A program made the translations under genes and the position numbers. Of a stretch of DNA of 64,000 bases, positions 1 through 9,809 are shown in pieces; within the stretch, counting starts at the first letter, position 1; the number at the start of each line of letters is the position of its first letter. Source of the DNA: Verticillium longisporum (Eukaryota > Ascomycota > Sordariomycetes > Glomerellales > Plectosphaerellaceae); assembly GCA_019188255.1 (NCBI GenBank), contig JAETXT010000007.1, positions 2,852,001 through 2,916,000 of the forward strand. The letters are read 5' to 3'. The notes under the pieces are model-generated. The model searched no databases, had not been told where the DNA came from, and was given only the letters and a program-made list of their open reading frames with translations.

Positions 1-527
1 ACGAGACAGCACATGGCCGCACTGCACACAGCACACAGCACACAGCTCGCTTGATGCGTGCATGAAGATGTTTGGTTACCTGCCTACAGCGGCAGACCAA
101 GGCTGTCCTGCGAGACCAGTCCTCAACCAGATTTCATCGTCTGCTCGAGTCGAAGACCACGATCCATCGTCGCTCGAGATGAATCCATCGTCGCTCGAGA
201 TGAGGACCCGAGAAGAGAACGGATAGGCCGGAGCAAAGGTTGCGTTGCACGGCACGTACACGGCCCCACCGGTTCCCCGCCAAGCCGAGCATCTCGGCAG
301 TGTGCTCCACTAGTACGTACCCAAGGTACATATACATGGTACATAGCACGTACTTGGCGACCAGGCCTGCCAGGCCCAGGCCTAGCTCTTTGCCTGACTC
401 TGCACCACCAGGAAGCAGAAAGCAGAAAGCAGAAAGCACCAGCATCTGCACAGGATCCATCCACCACTGGCCATTGAGCTCGACAACATCCATCGTCGCC
501 TGCAGCCGTCTCAGTGCATCCATCATC
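1..527. other. Left edge and upstream region of TFB5, no gene seen
   Basis: I find no convincing coding exon here. The overlapping short ORFs on both strands have no recognisable motif. A 21-bp direct repeat occurs twice in tandem at 162-182 and 183-203. Short GTAC-rich pieces lie near 313-352, and an AGCAGAA-type repeat near 415-440. The last part should hold the TFB5 promoter and 5' leader, but I cannot point to a defined element. Confidence 0.6.
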
Positions 528-880
528 ATGCCACGTGCCATCCGAGGTACGATGCCCACGATCCCCTGCCGAGCGAGCGAGCCATCCAGCCAGCCAGCAG
601 ACAGTCCGCTAACAACACAGGCGTCCTCGTCGAGTGCGACCCCTCCATCAAATCAATCATTGTCAACATTGACTCGTCCAACCACGACTTCATCATTGAG
701 GACCTCGACGACCAGCGCGTCGTCGTCAAGGAGAACATGGTCGGCGAACTGAAGAGGCGCCTCGACGACGTGCGTCAATCCGCTCCCTCCCTGCCGTGCC
801 CGTACTCGCCCTTGCTGACATGAACCCGCCAGCGCCTCAAGGAGACGCAGCAGATTGTCGAGGACTCGGGCTCTGAGTGA
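528..880 (+). CDS. TFB5: TFIIH subunit Tfb5 (TTDA/GTF2H5 homologue)
   Basis: Tfb5 is the smallest core subunit of TFIIH. It binds and stabilises Tfb2/p52 and supports nucleotide excision repair and RNA polymerase II transcription in the nucleus. Three exons, 528-546, 621-769 and 833-880, join to 71 codons plus stop, the usual family size. The protein opens MPRAIRG and continues with a C-D-P-S-I-K segment, then an acidic I-x-x-L-D-D stretch typical of Tfb5. Intron 1 (547-620) has a GCTAAC branch site just before its CACAG acceptor. Intron 2 (770-832) has donor GTGCGT and a CTGAC branch. Splitting into three small exons hides the gene from long-ORF searches. The call rests on family motifs and exact frame closure. 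Confidence 0.9.
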
Positions 881-1116
881 GGCAGTCCTAACTACCGGGT
901 CGCAACTACCTGGTTCCGACGGTTCCGACCACCTGAACCTATAAACAAGCCGAAAAGCCCAACCACGTACAAACTACACGAGCTGTGGACGAGCATGATA
1001 CCTACGACAGACGACGGATGGTAAAAGGAGCATTGCATGACACATGGATCTATAGCACCGACAAGCCACGTCATGATGGGCATCACAAGGGCATTCTATT
1101 ACATACACCGCGTCGC

Positions 1117-2139
1117 CTAGAGCTTCTCGAACCGCGGCTGCTTCTTCGTCAGCCCCGACTGCAGCGCCGCCGTAAAGTCGCCAGACTGCAGCGCCGCCGC
1201 GTTCCAGACCCCCGTGTACCGCAGGCCTGACCCAACGTTAGCACAGAGTTCAGATAGCAAAAGCCAAGTCATCGCAGCAGAATGATGCACAAATAGAGAG
1301 AGCGAGGAAGAAAAAAAAAAGAGACGCCACTCACTGTTCGCAATCGTGTTGTCCTTGGCATGGTTCAGCAGCTCCTTGGTCCCCTGCACGGCGACGGGGC
1401 TCTTGGTCGCGAGGCGCGCCGCCATCTCAAGGCCGGCCTCGACGGCGGCCGCCTTGGTCTCGAGCACGCGGCTCACAAAGCCGACGGCCAGCGCCTCGTC
1501 GGCCGAGAAGTCCCGCGCCGACAGGCACACGTCCTTGACCCACGACATGCTGCCGACGATGCGCGGCAGCCGTGCGAGGCTGCCAATGTCGGCGGCGAGG
1601 CCAATGTCGACCTCCTTGACGGCGAACCGCGTGCCGCGCGCCGCCAGACGCACGTCGGCGCAGCAAGCAATGTCAATGGCGAGGCCGAGAGCGATGCCGT
1701 GCAGGACGCAAATAACAGCTAACAAGGACACAATCAAGTCAGCAGCGTTCGGCAGTTGAGTACAGGCGGGGGAAGACCACGACGCACGCTTCTCGCACTT
1801 CTCCATGGCCGTGATGCACGCCTGGAACTCGGCAATGTGGCGGCGCAGGACGGCGGCGTTGCGCGCGGCGTCGACGCCCTTGGTGGCGCTGACCGTGAGG
1901 CCCTCGCCGGCCGACTGCACGTCGAGGCCGGCCGTGAAGGCGCGGTCGCCGGCACCCGAGAGGACGACGGCGCGGACCTCGGGGTCGTGGCTCAGGCGGT
2001 CGAAGAGCCGGCCGAACTCGAGCCAGACCTCCTCCGAGAAGGCGTTGAGCTTCTTGGGCCGGTTGATCTCGACGTGCGCGACGAACGGCGCCGGCGACGA
2101 CACGAGAAAGTGCGTCAACTTGTAGTCTTGGAGCGCCAT
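1117..2139 (-). CDS. Delta(3,5)-delta(2,4)-dienoyl-CoA isomerase (ECH1-like, crotonase family)
   Basis: Predicted to isomerise 3,5-dienoyl-CoA to 2,4-dienoyl-CoA during beta-oxidation of unsaturated fatty acids. Exons 1788-2139, 1335-1718 and 1117-1226 give 281 residues. The crotonase fold is visible: HVEINRP near residue 22, a G-x-A-L-G-L-A-I-D segment, and KEVDIGLAAD near 152. Asp133, Glu153 and Asp161 match the three acidic residues of rat ECH1 (Asp176, Glu196, Asp204) with the same 20- and 8-residue spacing. The C-terminus is -FEKL, a PTS1-like but non-canonical tripeptide, so peroxisomal location is an inference. Both introns (1719-1787, 69 nt; 1227-1334, 108 nt) are multiples of three with no stop, so an unspliced reading stays open. 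The start chosen is the ATG before ALQDYKL. An in-frame ATG at 2229 would add an alanine-rich 30-residue leader. Confidence 0.88.
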   Translation of the reverse strand: MALQDYKLTHFLVSSPAPFVAHVEINRPKKLNAFSEEVWLEFGRLFDRLSHDPEVRAVVLSGAGDRAFTAGLDVQSAGEGLTVSATKGVDAARNAAVLRRHIAEFQACITAMEKCEKRASWSSPACTQLPNAADLIVSLLAVICVLHGIALGLAIDIACCADVRLAARGTRFAVKEVDIGLAADIGSLARLPRIVGSMSWVKDVCLSARDFSADEALAVGFVSRVLETKAAAVEAGLEMAARLATKSPVAVQGTKELLNHAKDNTIANSEWRLFFFSSSLSLFVHHSAAMTWLLLSELCANVGSGLRYTGVWNAAALQSGDFTAALQSGLTKKQPRFEKL

Positions 2140-3259
2140 GCTGCTGGGCTGTGCTTCTGTTGCGGCGGCGGCGGCGGCGGCAGGGGTATCGAGCTGACTG
2201 AATGACACGGGGGACTGTTTCCCTAACAAGATGGACAGATGGACAGATGGAGGAGAGTTGGGGGGGAGAAGCAGCGAGTGAGATTTGCTGGCTGATCACC
2301 GCGGTGCGATGACGAGAGGTCGGCGAAGGGTCCCTGACGGCTACCGGAGGGTGGTAAGTTGTAGCCAGTTTGAGCCGAGGCATGTGGGGGGTACCATGTA
2401 CTACCATGTAATCAGTACCACCCCAGGTTTTCCCCACATGTCTGTCCAGATCGGTATAAGCACGTAGACTCATGGACACGAAATAATGTATATGCTCACC
2501 TTCCCTCTTCAGTCCCTCTCGCGACATGCGCTGGCCAGTGGGAAATGCCATGTCGGCATGTTACGCAAAGACGACGCATCGATTCCTGCCGTCACCCATT
2601 GCGCCGTGCCTCAAACCATGTCAGAAGAAAAAGATTCGCAATTCATCAGAAGTCAGGGACATGCGACCAAGACTGGCGCAACAAATAGAGGACAATCCTT
2701 TGCCGTGTGCCGGTCTCGATCCCACAGTCCCGCTATGCGCCTTCTACCCTGCGCCCTTGCATCCAGAGGCTTGCCATCTTGGGTTCTGTTCATGGCTCCT
2801 GTTATCAGCCTCGCGTCTCGATGGCTTGCAACCTGAGGGGTGCCTGGCGTCTGGTGCCGCTGCTGTCTGTACTCTGAACACTGGAGGAAACATCACTCGG
2901 GGCACGCGTCTGACAGGTGGAAGCTGCGTAGGACCCCCCGGACTGCACCTGCTCCAGTCCTGCTTTGTTCGCTCTCCTTCTCGACCTACCTACCTACCTT
3001 ACCTTGTTAACTTTGTAGGTCCCAAGGTAGTGTACACCTACCTAGGCAGGTAGGTAGCCATGAACTCTTACCTCGGGTTCTGCCTCGCTTCTCAACAAAA
3101 GTCTGGCTTGCTTCTGTATCTGCTTCTGTATAATTCCCCCCTTCTTACCTCTCCTCCCACCTCGCCCTCTCCATCCCTTCACACCAACATAGTAACAGTA
3201 TCTTTATTCGAATCGAACAAGCCCGAGTCCTCTCCCATGGGTCGCTTCTGCTAGCTCCC
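2140..3259. promoter_or_regulatory. Divergent intergenic region between the isomerase and the MFS gene
   Basis: This 1.1-kb stretch separates two head-to-head genes and should carry both promoters. I see no coding exon in it. A dense CCTA/GGTAGG cluster lies at 2984-3057. A pyrimidine-rich leader (about 3120-3190) precedes the MFS start. A short GGTACCATGTACTACCATGTA repeat-like piece is near 2390-2412. Confidence 0.5.
2984..3057. repeat. CCTACCTA / GGTAGGTA motif cluster
   Basis: CTACCTACCTACCTTACCTT is followed about 40 bp later by the reverse-complement-like CTACCTAGGCAGGTAGGTAG. It is one of several such clusters in this window (also at 11144, 14961, 39675, 51889, 53131, 57643 and 57844), all outside the coding exons I call. 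Confidence 0.7.
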
Positions 3260-6200
3260 ATGTCTCAGGCCTCGAGGCACCGATCTCTGACGCCTTCCAT
3301 CGAGATCCAGCACCTGACAGACCCCCTCCTCTCTGTCCATCGACGGTTCAAATCCCGCAGCTACAGTTCTGCCGAGGAGCCCACCATCACTGCCAACAAG
3401 TCAAGATCCAGCTCTTCAACGCCTTCTGTCAAGACGATTGTTTCTGACAATACGCCTCTCCTGAACGCAGCCGTTCCAGACGCGCCCTCCGTTCCCACCG
3501 CTGAAACACCTCCAAACCCGGTCGGCACCAAACGTCAAATGTTTGCGCACTATTTCAATCTCCACAGAGCTGGCTCTGGTCAGCCAGACGTATCTGGAAC
3601 AGAAACAGTGGCAGGCGACTTTGACAACACACCCACCGCGAGTACCCGCCCATCATTTGAGGAGACAGTTGTTCTGGCCCCAGGAAAAGGCATGGCCTCG
3701 ACCCTATCCTCCGCTTCAAAATCCGCCGCTGGCCATCGACATGCTCTGCTCAAGACCCAGCCCGGCCGGACCATGGAGGTAGACCGACATCTCCCTGTTC
3801 CTCCTGTTCTGAGTCGAGAACCCTCTACCGATACGGTTCCGTTCTTGCGTGCGCATTCGCCTGAAACGTCCGAAGCGACACCCTTGGTAGCAGACGATGG
3901 AGTACGCTCGCTCCGAGCTACAGAATCACCGTCACCTGACCGGATCCCTACAGGGCCTCCCAGAAACCCATACGACCTACAGGAGCGGATAGGCATCGAC
4001 CCAGCACTCCACACTACAGAATCCCACAGCAAGGTGCATCATCCCGGGCTTCTGAAGGGTGCAGACTTTTGCGACGCCGGCACATCGGGACAGCTCGCTC
4101 AACAGACATCGCTCCCGCCCACAAGCTCGGGAATAGTGTCGTCTACATCTTCAGAACCTGAGATCTTGTTGGTTCAGGTACAGCGCACCCTGACCGGGGA
4201 TGACTTTTGCCCTACAACCATACCCATAGAAATCCCAAAGCACGATGAGCACAGCCGTGCCACAAAGGTACGGCCAGCTGCTAACCTCAAGCCCTTCTAT
4301 CATCACGAGAATCTCAACCAGGGGCAGCAAAGCCACCCAGCTGTGTCAAAAGTTGCTCCCTTTGATGCCTCGAAAGAGGAAGAGCACGTTTCTAACGCCC
4401 AGACCTCTGTGGAGACTTCTAGCGGTGAAGACGTCCCAAACGTGCAAACTGCTCTTGTTCCGGAAAACGTCTCACGAACCGTGTCTGTTGCCCCGCCAGA
4501 CGGACGCGCCGAAGCCACAGCATATCACCAACTCGAAGACTCTGGAGTAAGCGTACCCTGCCCAGATCACCAACACGTGTCCAAGGTACAGCCATTCCAA
4601 GAGGACGCAGATGTCTCAAGTCAGGAAAAATACTTCGCTGTCGGGTCAGACGATTCGCTACACGAAGATGAACACGACGAGCAAGTGCGTGCATCTCCAC
4701 CCACCAAATCCACAGCCACCAAGGGTGCAGCTCTCGATTACAGACGCACAGCGAAATGGCTCCGAGATTTATTGCTCAACCGTGACGGATACAGCGCAGC
4801 GTTGACTGAGCGTCCCGAACGATTCGAAAGTATGCCACGCGGAAGAGGCAGCAACGAGAACACGGAGCCGCTTCCCACGGCGTCTGCTCGAAGATCCATG
4901 TCCCCTCGCAGTTTGACACGCGAATCCACCTTACCTCCATCGAAAATCGAACCCGGTGCCTTCAAGCAGGCCGTCAACGAGATGGAGCGTCTCCTGGATG
5001 AAGCTCTTGCGGTAGCTTGCCAGATTGTTGATCATCAGGAGGCCACGCAGCAAGACTCAGCGAAGTCACCGTTGCTCTCAAACCCCGAGTCTGGTGGGGC
5101 TAGGACCACCCCAAACGACGACATACTTACAAATCTGGAGACTATTGACCTGGACGATCTTGATGACTTGAAAAAGCGCAAGTACGTACGAGCTGCCACA
5201 CTGCCGATGCCGAATCATCCCTGCCTACGTGACCTTGTTGGCCACCAGAACTCACAGCCGTCAATGCGAAAACCGATGCTGACCCCGACAACGCAAACCG
5301 GTTGCGGGAACTGTGTACCCTGCACAGATGAGGCTTGTTTGATATTGCCTGAAAACGAGGTTCGTCGAATCCCCGTGCGTTCATCAAGCATGCCACGAGC
5401 AACTCGTCGTCAACAACCCGTGCCCGAACCCTTCCATACATGCCCAGGAATCAACAGACCCGAAGAGTCATCCGACGGGGCAGATGTCATAGATTTCATG
5501 ACCCAATACGGCACACCGCGCAAGGAAGATGGGTCGATCCGCACCAGGTTGGCGAACCGACGGGCAGGAGAGGGAGCAACGACGGAGATCTTCCGGACGA
5601 TGATGCTGCAGGCCGCGGAATACGCCACGGTCGCGGCATTAGCCTTCGTAACAAATCTCATGTCAGTTTGCCTGGCGTCCGAGCTTTCAATCTGCCAAAG
5701 TCACATCGACGACAACCCATCGCACGGGACTGGTCACCCGCCCGCAAGCAGTTTGTGGCCATGGTCGCGTGTACAAGCACTGCACTGACTGGAGTGATTC
5801 TGGGCATCTACGCCGGTATCGTCCCTTCCATCCAGTACTACATTCTCGACACCACGCACGCAACCGTCTACGGCAATGTTGGATGTTTTCTCGGGATGGC
5901 CTTGCCTACATTCTTCTGCTGGCCACTACCCCTGCTCCATGGCAGAAAGCCATATATTTTGGGCGGCCTCATTGTCTCCCTGGGTCTCCTATTCCCACAG
6001 GCACTGGCGGTCTATGCCCAGAGATTTCAGAACATATCCGCCTAGAGATTGGTGTTACTGATCCCCCGCAGTCTGATGGGAATCTCGCTTGGGTTCTCGA
6101 GCATGAACTTTCACTCCGTGTTGACAGACCTCTTCGGTGCTTCTCTGAAGAGGGGCAACCCTCATCAGGTGGTCGTCGTCGTGTACGAAGTCAGGGGACA

Positions 6201-7914
6201 CGGAGGAGGACTCGGTGCCTGGCTCGGAATCTGGACATGGTGTTGGATTGGTTCCCTCAGTATCGGCTTCCTTCTAGGTGCTGCGATTATCGACGGTCTT
6301 CGGCCTGCATGGGGCTTCTACCTGAGTATCATACTCATTGTCATTACCCTCTTGCTGAACACAATTTGTCCCGAAGTCAGAAGATCCGCATTCCGACGAT
6401 CTGTTGCAGAAGTCCGGACCGAAACGGCCATCTCCCGGCGCCTTGCACGAGGGGAGGTCATGATGCACAGGATAAAGACAGGGCCCAAATGGTGGGGACA
6501 GGAGGTCTGGCATGGCGTACTCCTTTCGCTCGAGATGCTCTGCCAGCCCGGTTTCGCCGTCATGGCTATCTATGTCGGTTGGATCTACGCTCAAGTCGTG
6601 CTCATCATATTGTTTCTGGGATCGTTGTCCTCGAGATTCTACAGGATGCGGTCGCCATTCGTCGGCCTCATGGTTGCTGCCATCGCCTTGGGAGCGCTCG
6701 TGGGGATTCCGTTCCAGAAAGCCAACATTTTCTCGCGAGCGCGGCATCGTGAGCAGAATACCAGCAGGATGACCCTTGACAACAAATTCCTCTGGACATC
6801 TCATCTCCTCCGCCGTACCATATTCGCAATTGGCCTCCCTCTGGCTGGCCTTATCTACACCATGGTTTCGGAGGGCCCCCCGATGCACCCGAGCGTTCCC
6901 GCCATCATCGCCGCCCTGATAGGGTTCCTTTCCTGCCTGGCCATTTCTGAGTGCAACGGGTTCATCATGGAAACTTTTGACACATCTGACCTGCAGCCAG
7001 GAATGATTGGACATCCGCGGGAGGAATCGGCCATGTCCAAGAAGAGGACAAATTATTCCTCATTCCCCAGAGTCAGTGCTGGCCTTGCCCTGTGCCACAC
7101 CTTTGCCTTTGTCTTTGCAGCAGGAGCCTCGACTCTTGGCGGCCTCTCTCTGCGAAACCTCGGGCAGCGAGCCGCGACAGGTGTGGTGGCAGGCATACTG
7201 TTCGTCTTGACATTACTCCTTCTCATTGGACTCATCCGATTCAAGGAGGTCCAAATCATTCCAGCGTGCAAGTCTTTTGAGATGGACCGCTGGACTGAAG
7301 TCCGTCGCAAATCGTTACACCGCCGGGCCTCGTTGCCGGGAGGCACACCCAGAACCGATGATGCCGTGGCCGAAGACGAGCCGTGGCGTCCGATCGTCAT
7401 TGGCAATCCGGTAGCCAAGACGCGCCGTGTGAATATCCTCGAACTGGGCCCCATGACGCGCTGGACCGAGATTCGACGAAAGAACAAGCTCGTTGACGCC
7501 AATGTCAGCGCTGGTCGAGCAGCGCTTGACGTTGTGCGTGATGTCCGGGAACTTGTGTCACGATCACCCAGCCAACGCAGCGTGACCGAGAGTACGCGGC
7601 GAGGACATTTGCACCGCAGCGGCGGTTCCGGCGGCAGCAATGACATGGAGCTGGACAATCTGAGGCGCCAAGCTGCGAACACATCTGCCAACAGCCACCA
7701 CAGCTGGACCACGGCAGACCCGTATGTGGAGCGTGAATGCGTCCTCGGCCAGACTGTGCGAGAAGAGCAGGAGGAGGAGGATGAGCCCAGCTACGTAAAG
7801 TCGGATACAAGCGCCGATGAACTGGCGGTGGAGCAGGACAGCTCACGCATGCGGACTTCCAAGGTCAGGCCGATGTACCCAGGGCCACCAAAGGGGAAAG
7901 GAAAAGGAGATTGA
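3260..7914 (+). pseudogene. MFS multidrug-type transporter with very long N-terminal tail, reading frame broken
   Basis: The membrane part looks like a 12-TM major facilitator. It starts near 5750 and has hydrophobic segments through about 7240, including LHGRKPY, an MGISLGF segment and an RRSAFRRSVAEVRT loop. Before it lie roughly 800 Ser/Pro-rich, poorly hydrophobic residues, and after it a charged tail. Two problems break the frame. First, the tail frame (from 3260) must shift to the membrane frame between about 5540 and 5700. Formal solutions are a 95-nt intron 5548-5642, a 53-nt intron 5650-5702, or a one-base deletion, none with a good donor. Second, an in-frame TAG at 6043-6045 interrupts a membrane segment, and the next codon continues the same frame to 7914. 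A 36-nt intron (6010-6045) would remove it but is shorter than fungal norms. TAG could be a TGG tryptophan codon changed by one G-to-A transition. I read this as a decaying or polymorphic gene, or assembly error. Confidence 0.65.
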
Positions 7915-8366
7915 GATGCATGACCTAGAGGTGGCACGCTGCAGCTTAAGGTTGTTGTTAGCTCGTAAGCAGACTCGGAAACCTAGTCACTTGTCCTACC
8001 TTGAAAGAACGTAGACTGGAACGGATGAGGTGATGAATCTCGATATTCCACGCCATGACGCGTGAGGTAGGCACTGATAGGTAAGAGGTCTCACAACCGA
8101 GTTCATGTGCATTATACCGTGTTGCTGTGCGTGTGCCAAAAAAAGGTATGTACATGTGTATACAGCTGACCCTTACAAGAGAGCCTCCTCGCAAACCGGA
8201 CGCCAGTCATCACGGCCCCCGACGAAGCAGCATCTAGCGCTGGTCGACGGCAAATCAAGTCCACCTCATAGAGCAAACCAGATGGGGCCCGAAAGCCTCT
8301 TGAAACAACCCCCGAAAAAAAAGCCAAGAAGCTCCTCTGACCCGATTTCTTCCAAGACACACGTCT
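7915..8366. other. Convergent 3' region between the MFS and GH72 genes
   Basis: No coding exon is seen. The stretch holds the 3' flanks of two converging genes. A-rich runs (near 8139 and 8315) are the only notable composition. Confidence 0.5.
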
Positions 8367-9809
8367 TTACAGAAGGACAGCGCCGAAGAGCGTGAAGGCG
8401 ACGACGGCACCAGTCACCATGAGAATGTCCTTCTCCATGACGAGACCGCGGGCGGCGCTGTCGTTGTTGCTATCCTCACTGCCGCCGTTGTCGTTGCTGC
8501 GACGAGGGGCCTCGCTGCCCGTGGGCGAGGGCGCACCGCTGGCGATGCCGCCGGTCGAGGTGCCGCTGTCGGGGGCGTTCTGGGATCCGGGCCCGCGGAG
8601 GCCGGGACCCTCGCCGGCGCCGTTCTGCATGTACTGCTCGGCCTCCTCCGGCATGGTGGGGATCTCATCACCATCAACCTCCCACAGCGAGTTTTGCGAC
8701 GGGCAAGAGACGGAGTGGGTGGTGGAGTGGGCGGGGCTGCCGCTGCCGCTGGGAGCGGGCCAGCGGCTGAAGGCGTCGGCAAGGTTCTGGAACTCGTCAC
8801 GCTCCTCAATCTCGCCGTTGCTCTCAATGTCGACAATGCCGTAGTCGTTGTCCTCCATGGAGTACTCGTACATCATGCCGCCCGAGTACACGGACGTCAT
8901 GTTGCTGTGCATGAGGGACTCGATTTCACCAAAGGTGCGCTCGCCGTTGGTGATGCAACCAAACTCGGAGAGGCTGCAGAGAGGTCAGTCCAGCACGGTC
9001 AAGAGGCGCACGAGACATGACGATACTCACAAGATGGGCAGACCATAGTCGGTAAAGTTCTGGACCTTCTGGTCCCAGCCAGCCGTCAGGAAGTCCGTGT
9101 TGCACCACGAGTAGTCGTTGAAGGCGAAGAAGTCACTGCGGGCATCGTCACTGCCGCAGTTGAAGTAGTCGGCGGTCTGCTTGCGGTTGGAGGCAACATC
9201 GGCGGCCGAGTAGCCGACGGGGACCTGGCGCAGGCCGCGGGCGCGCAGGTAGTTCTTGATGTCGCGGGTCGTGGCCTTGACGTAGGGAGCGGAATCCGTG
9301 TTGTTCTCGTTGTCGACAACCTCGTTGCCGGAGAAGAAGAGCATGGTGTTGTCGTACTGGGCGAACATCTCGACCGTGGCGAAGACGGATTGGAGGTAGT
9401 CTGCGTTGTAAGAGGGGTGAGGCTCCTCGCGGTTGATGGAGTACTCGGGGCTGTTCACATCAGCCATGAGGTAGATGCCGGCGTCGGCCAGCAGGTCCAT
9501 GCACTCGTCGTGGTTCTCATTGTTGTCGAGGGAGTAAACGCGGACGGCGTTGACGCCGAGACGGCGGAAGCGCTCAATGTCGCGGGTGCAGACCTCCGTG
9601 TCGATGAGAGGGTCCTCGTTAGCGGCCGCACCACCGGGCTGGTAGTCGATGCCCCTGATGTAGAAGCGCTCGCCGTCGGCCCAAAATGCATTGCCAGAGA
9701 CGGATATGGCGGGCAGGGAGCGAGTCCTGTGGGGTGTCTGCCGGGTCGTCTTGGAGGCAGCATCGGCGATGGTGACAGCCGCAAGGGCGGAAAGAATAGC
9801 GGCCTTCAT
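8367..9809 (-). CDS. GPI-anchored 1,3-beta-glucanosyltransferase, GH72 (Gas/Gel family)
   Basis: This enzyme should elongate and remodel beta-1,3-glucan in the cell wall from the outer leaflet of the plasma membrane. Exons 9031-9809 and 8367-8973 flank a 57-nt intron (donor GTGAGT, acceptor CTGCAG), giving 461 residues. A hydrophobic signal peptide (residues 1-18) is followed by the GH72 (beta/alpha)8 domain. Glu163 in SGNEVVDN is the expected acid/base, and Glu263 in FLSEFGC the nucleophile. The intron falls just before the nucleophile motif. After about residue 330 comes a Ser/Gly/Pro-rich linker and a C-terminal hydrophobic tail typical of GPI attachment. No cysteine-rich CBM43/X8 module is present, so it belongs to the Gas3-5/Gel1-like class without that module. 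Confidence 0.93.
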
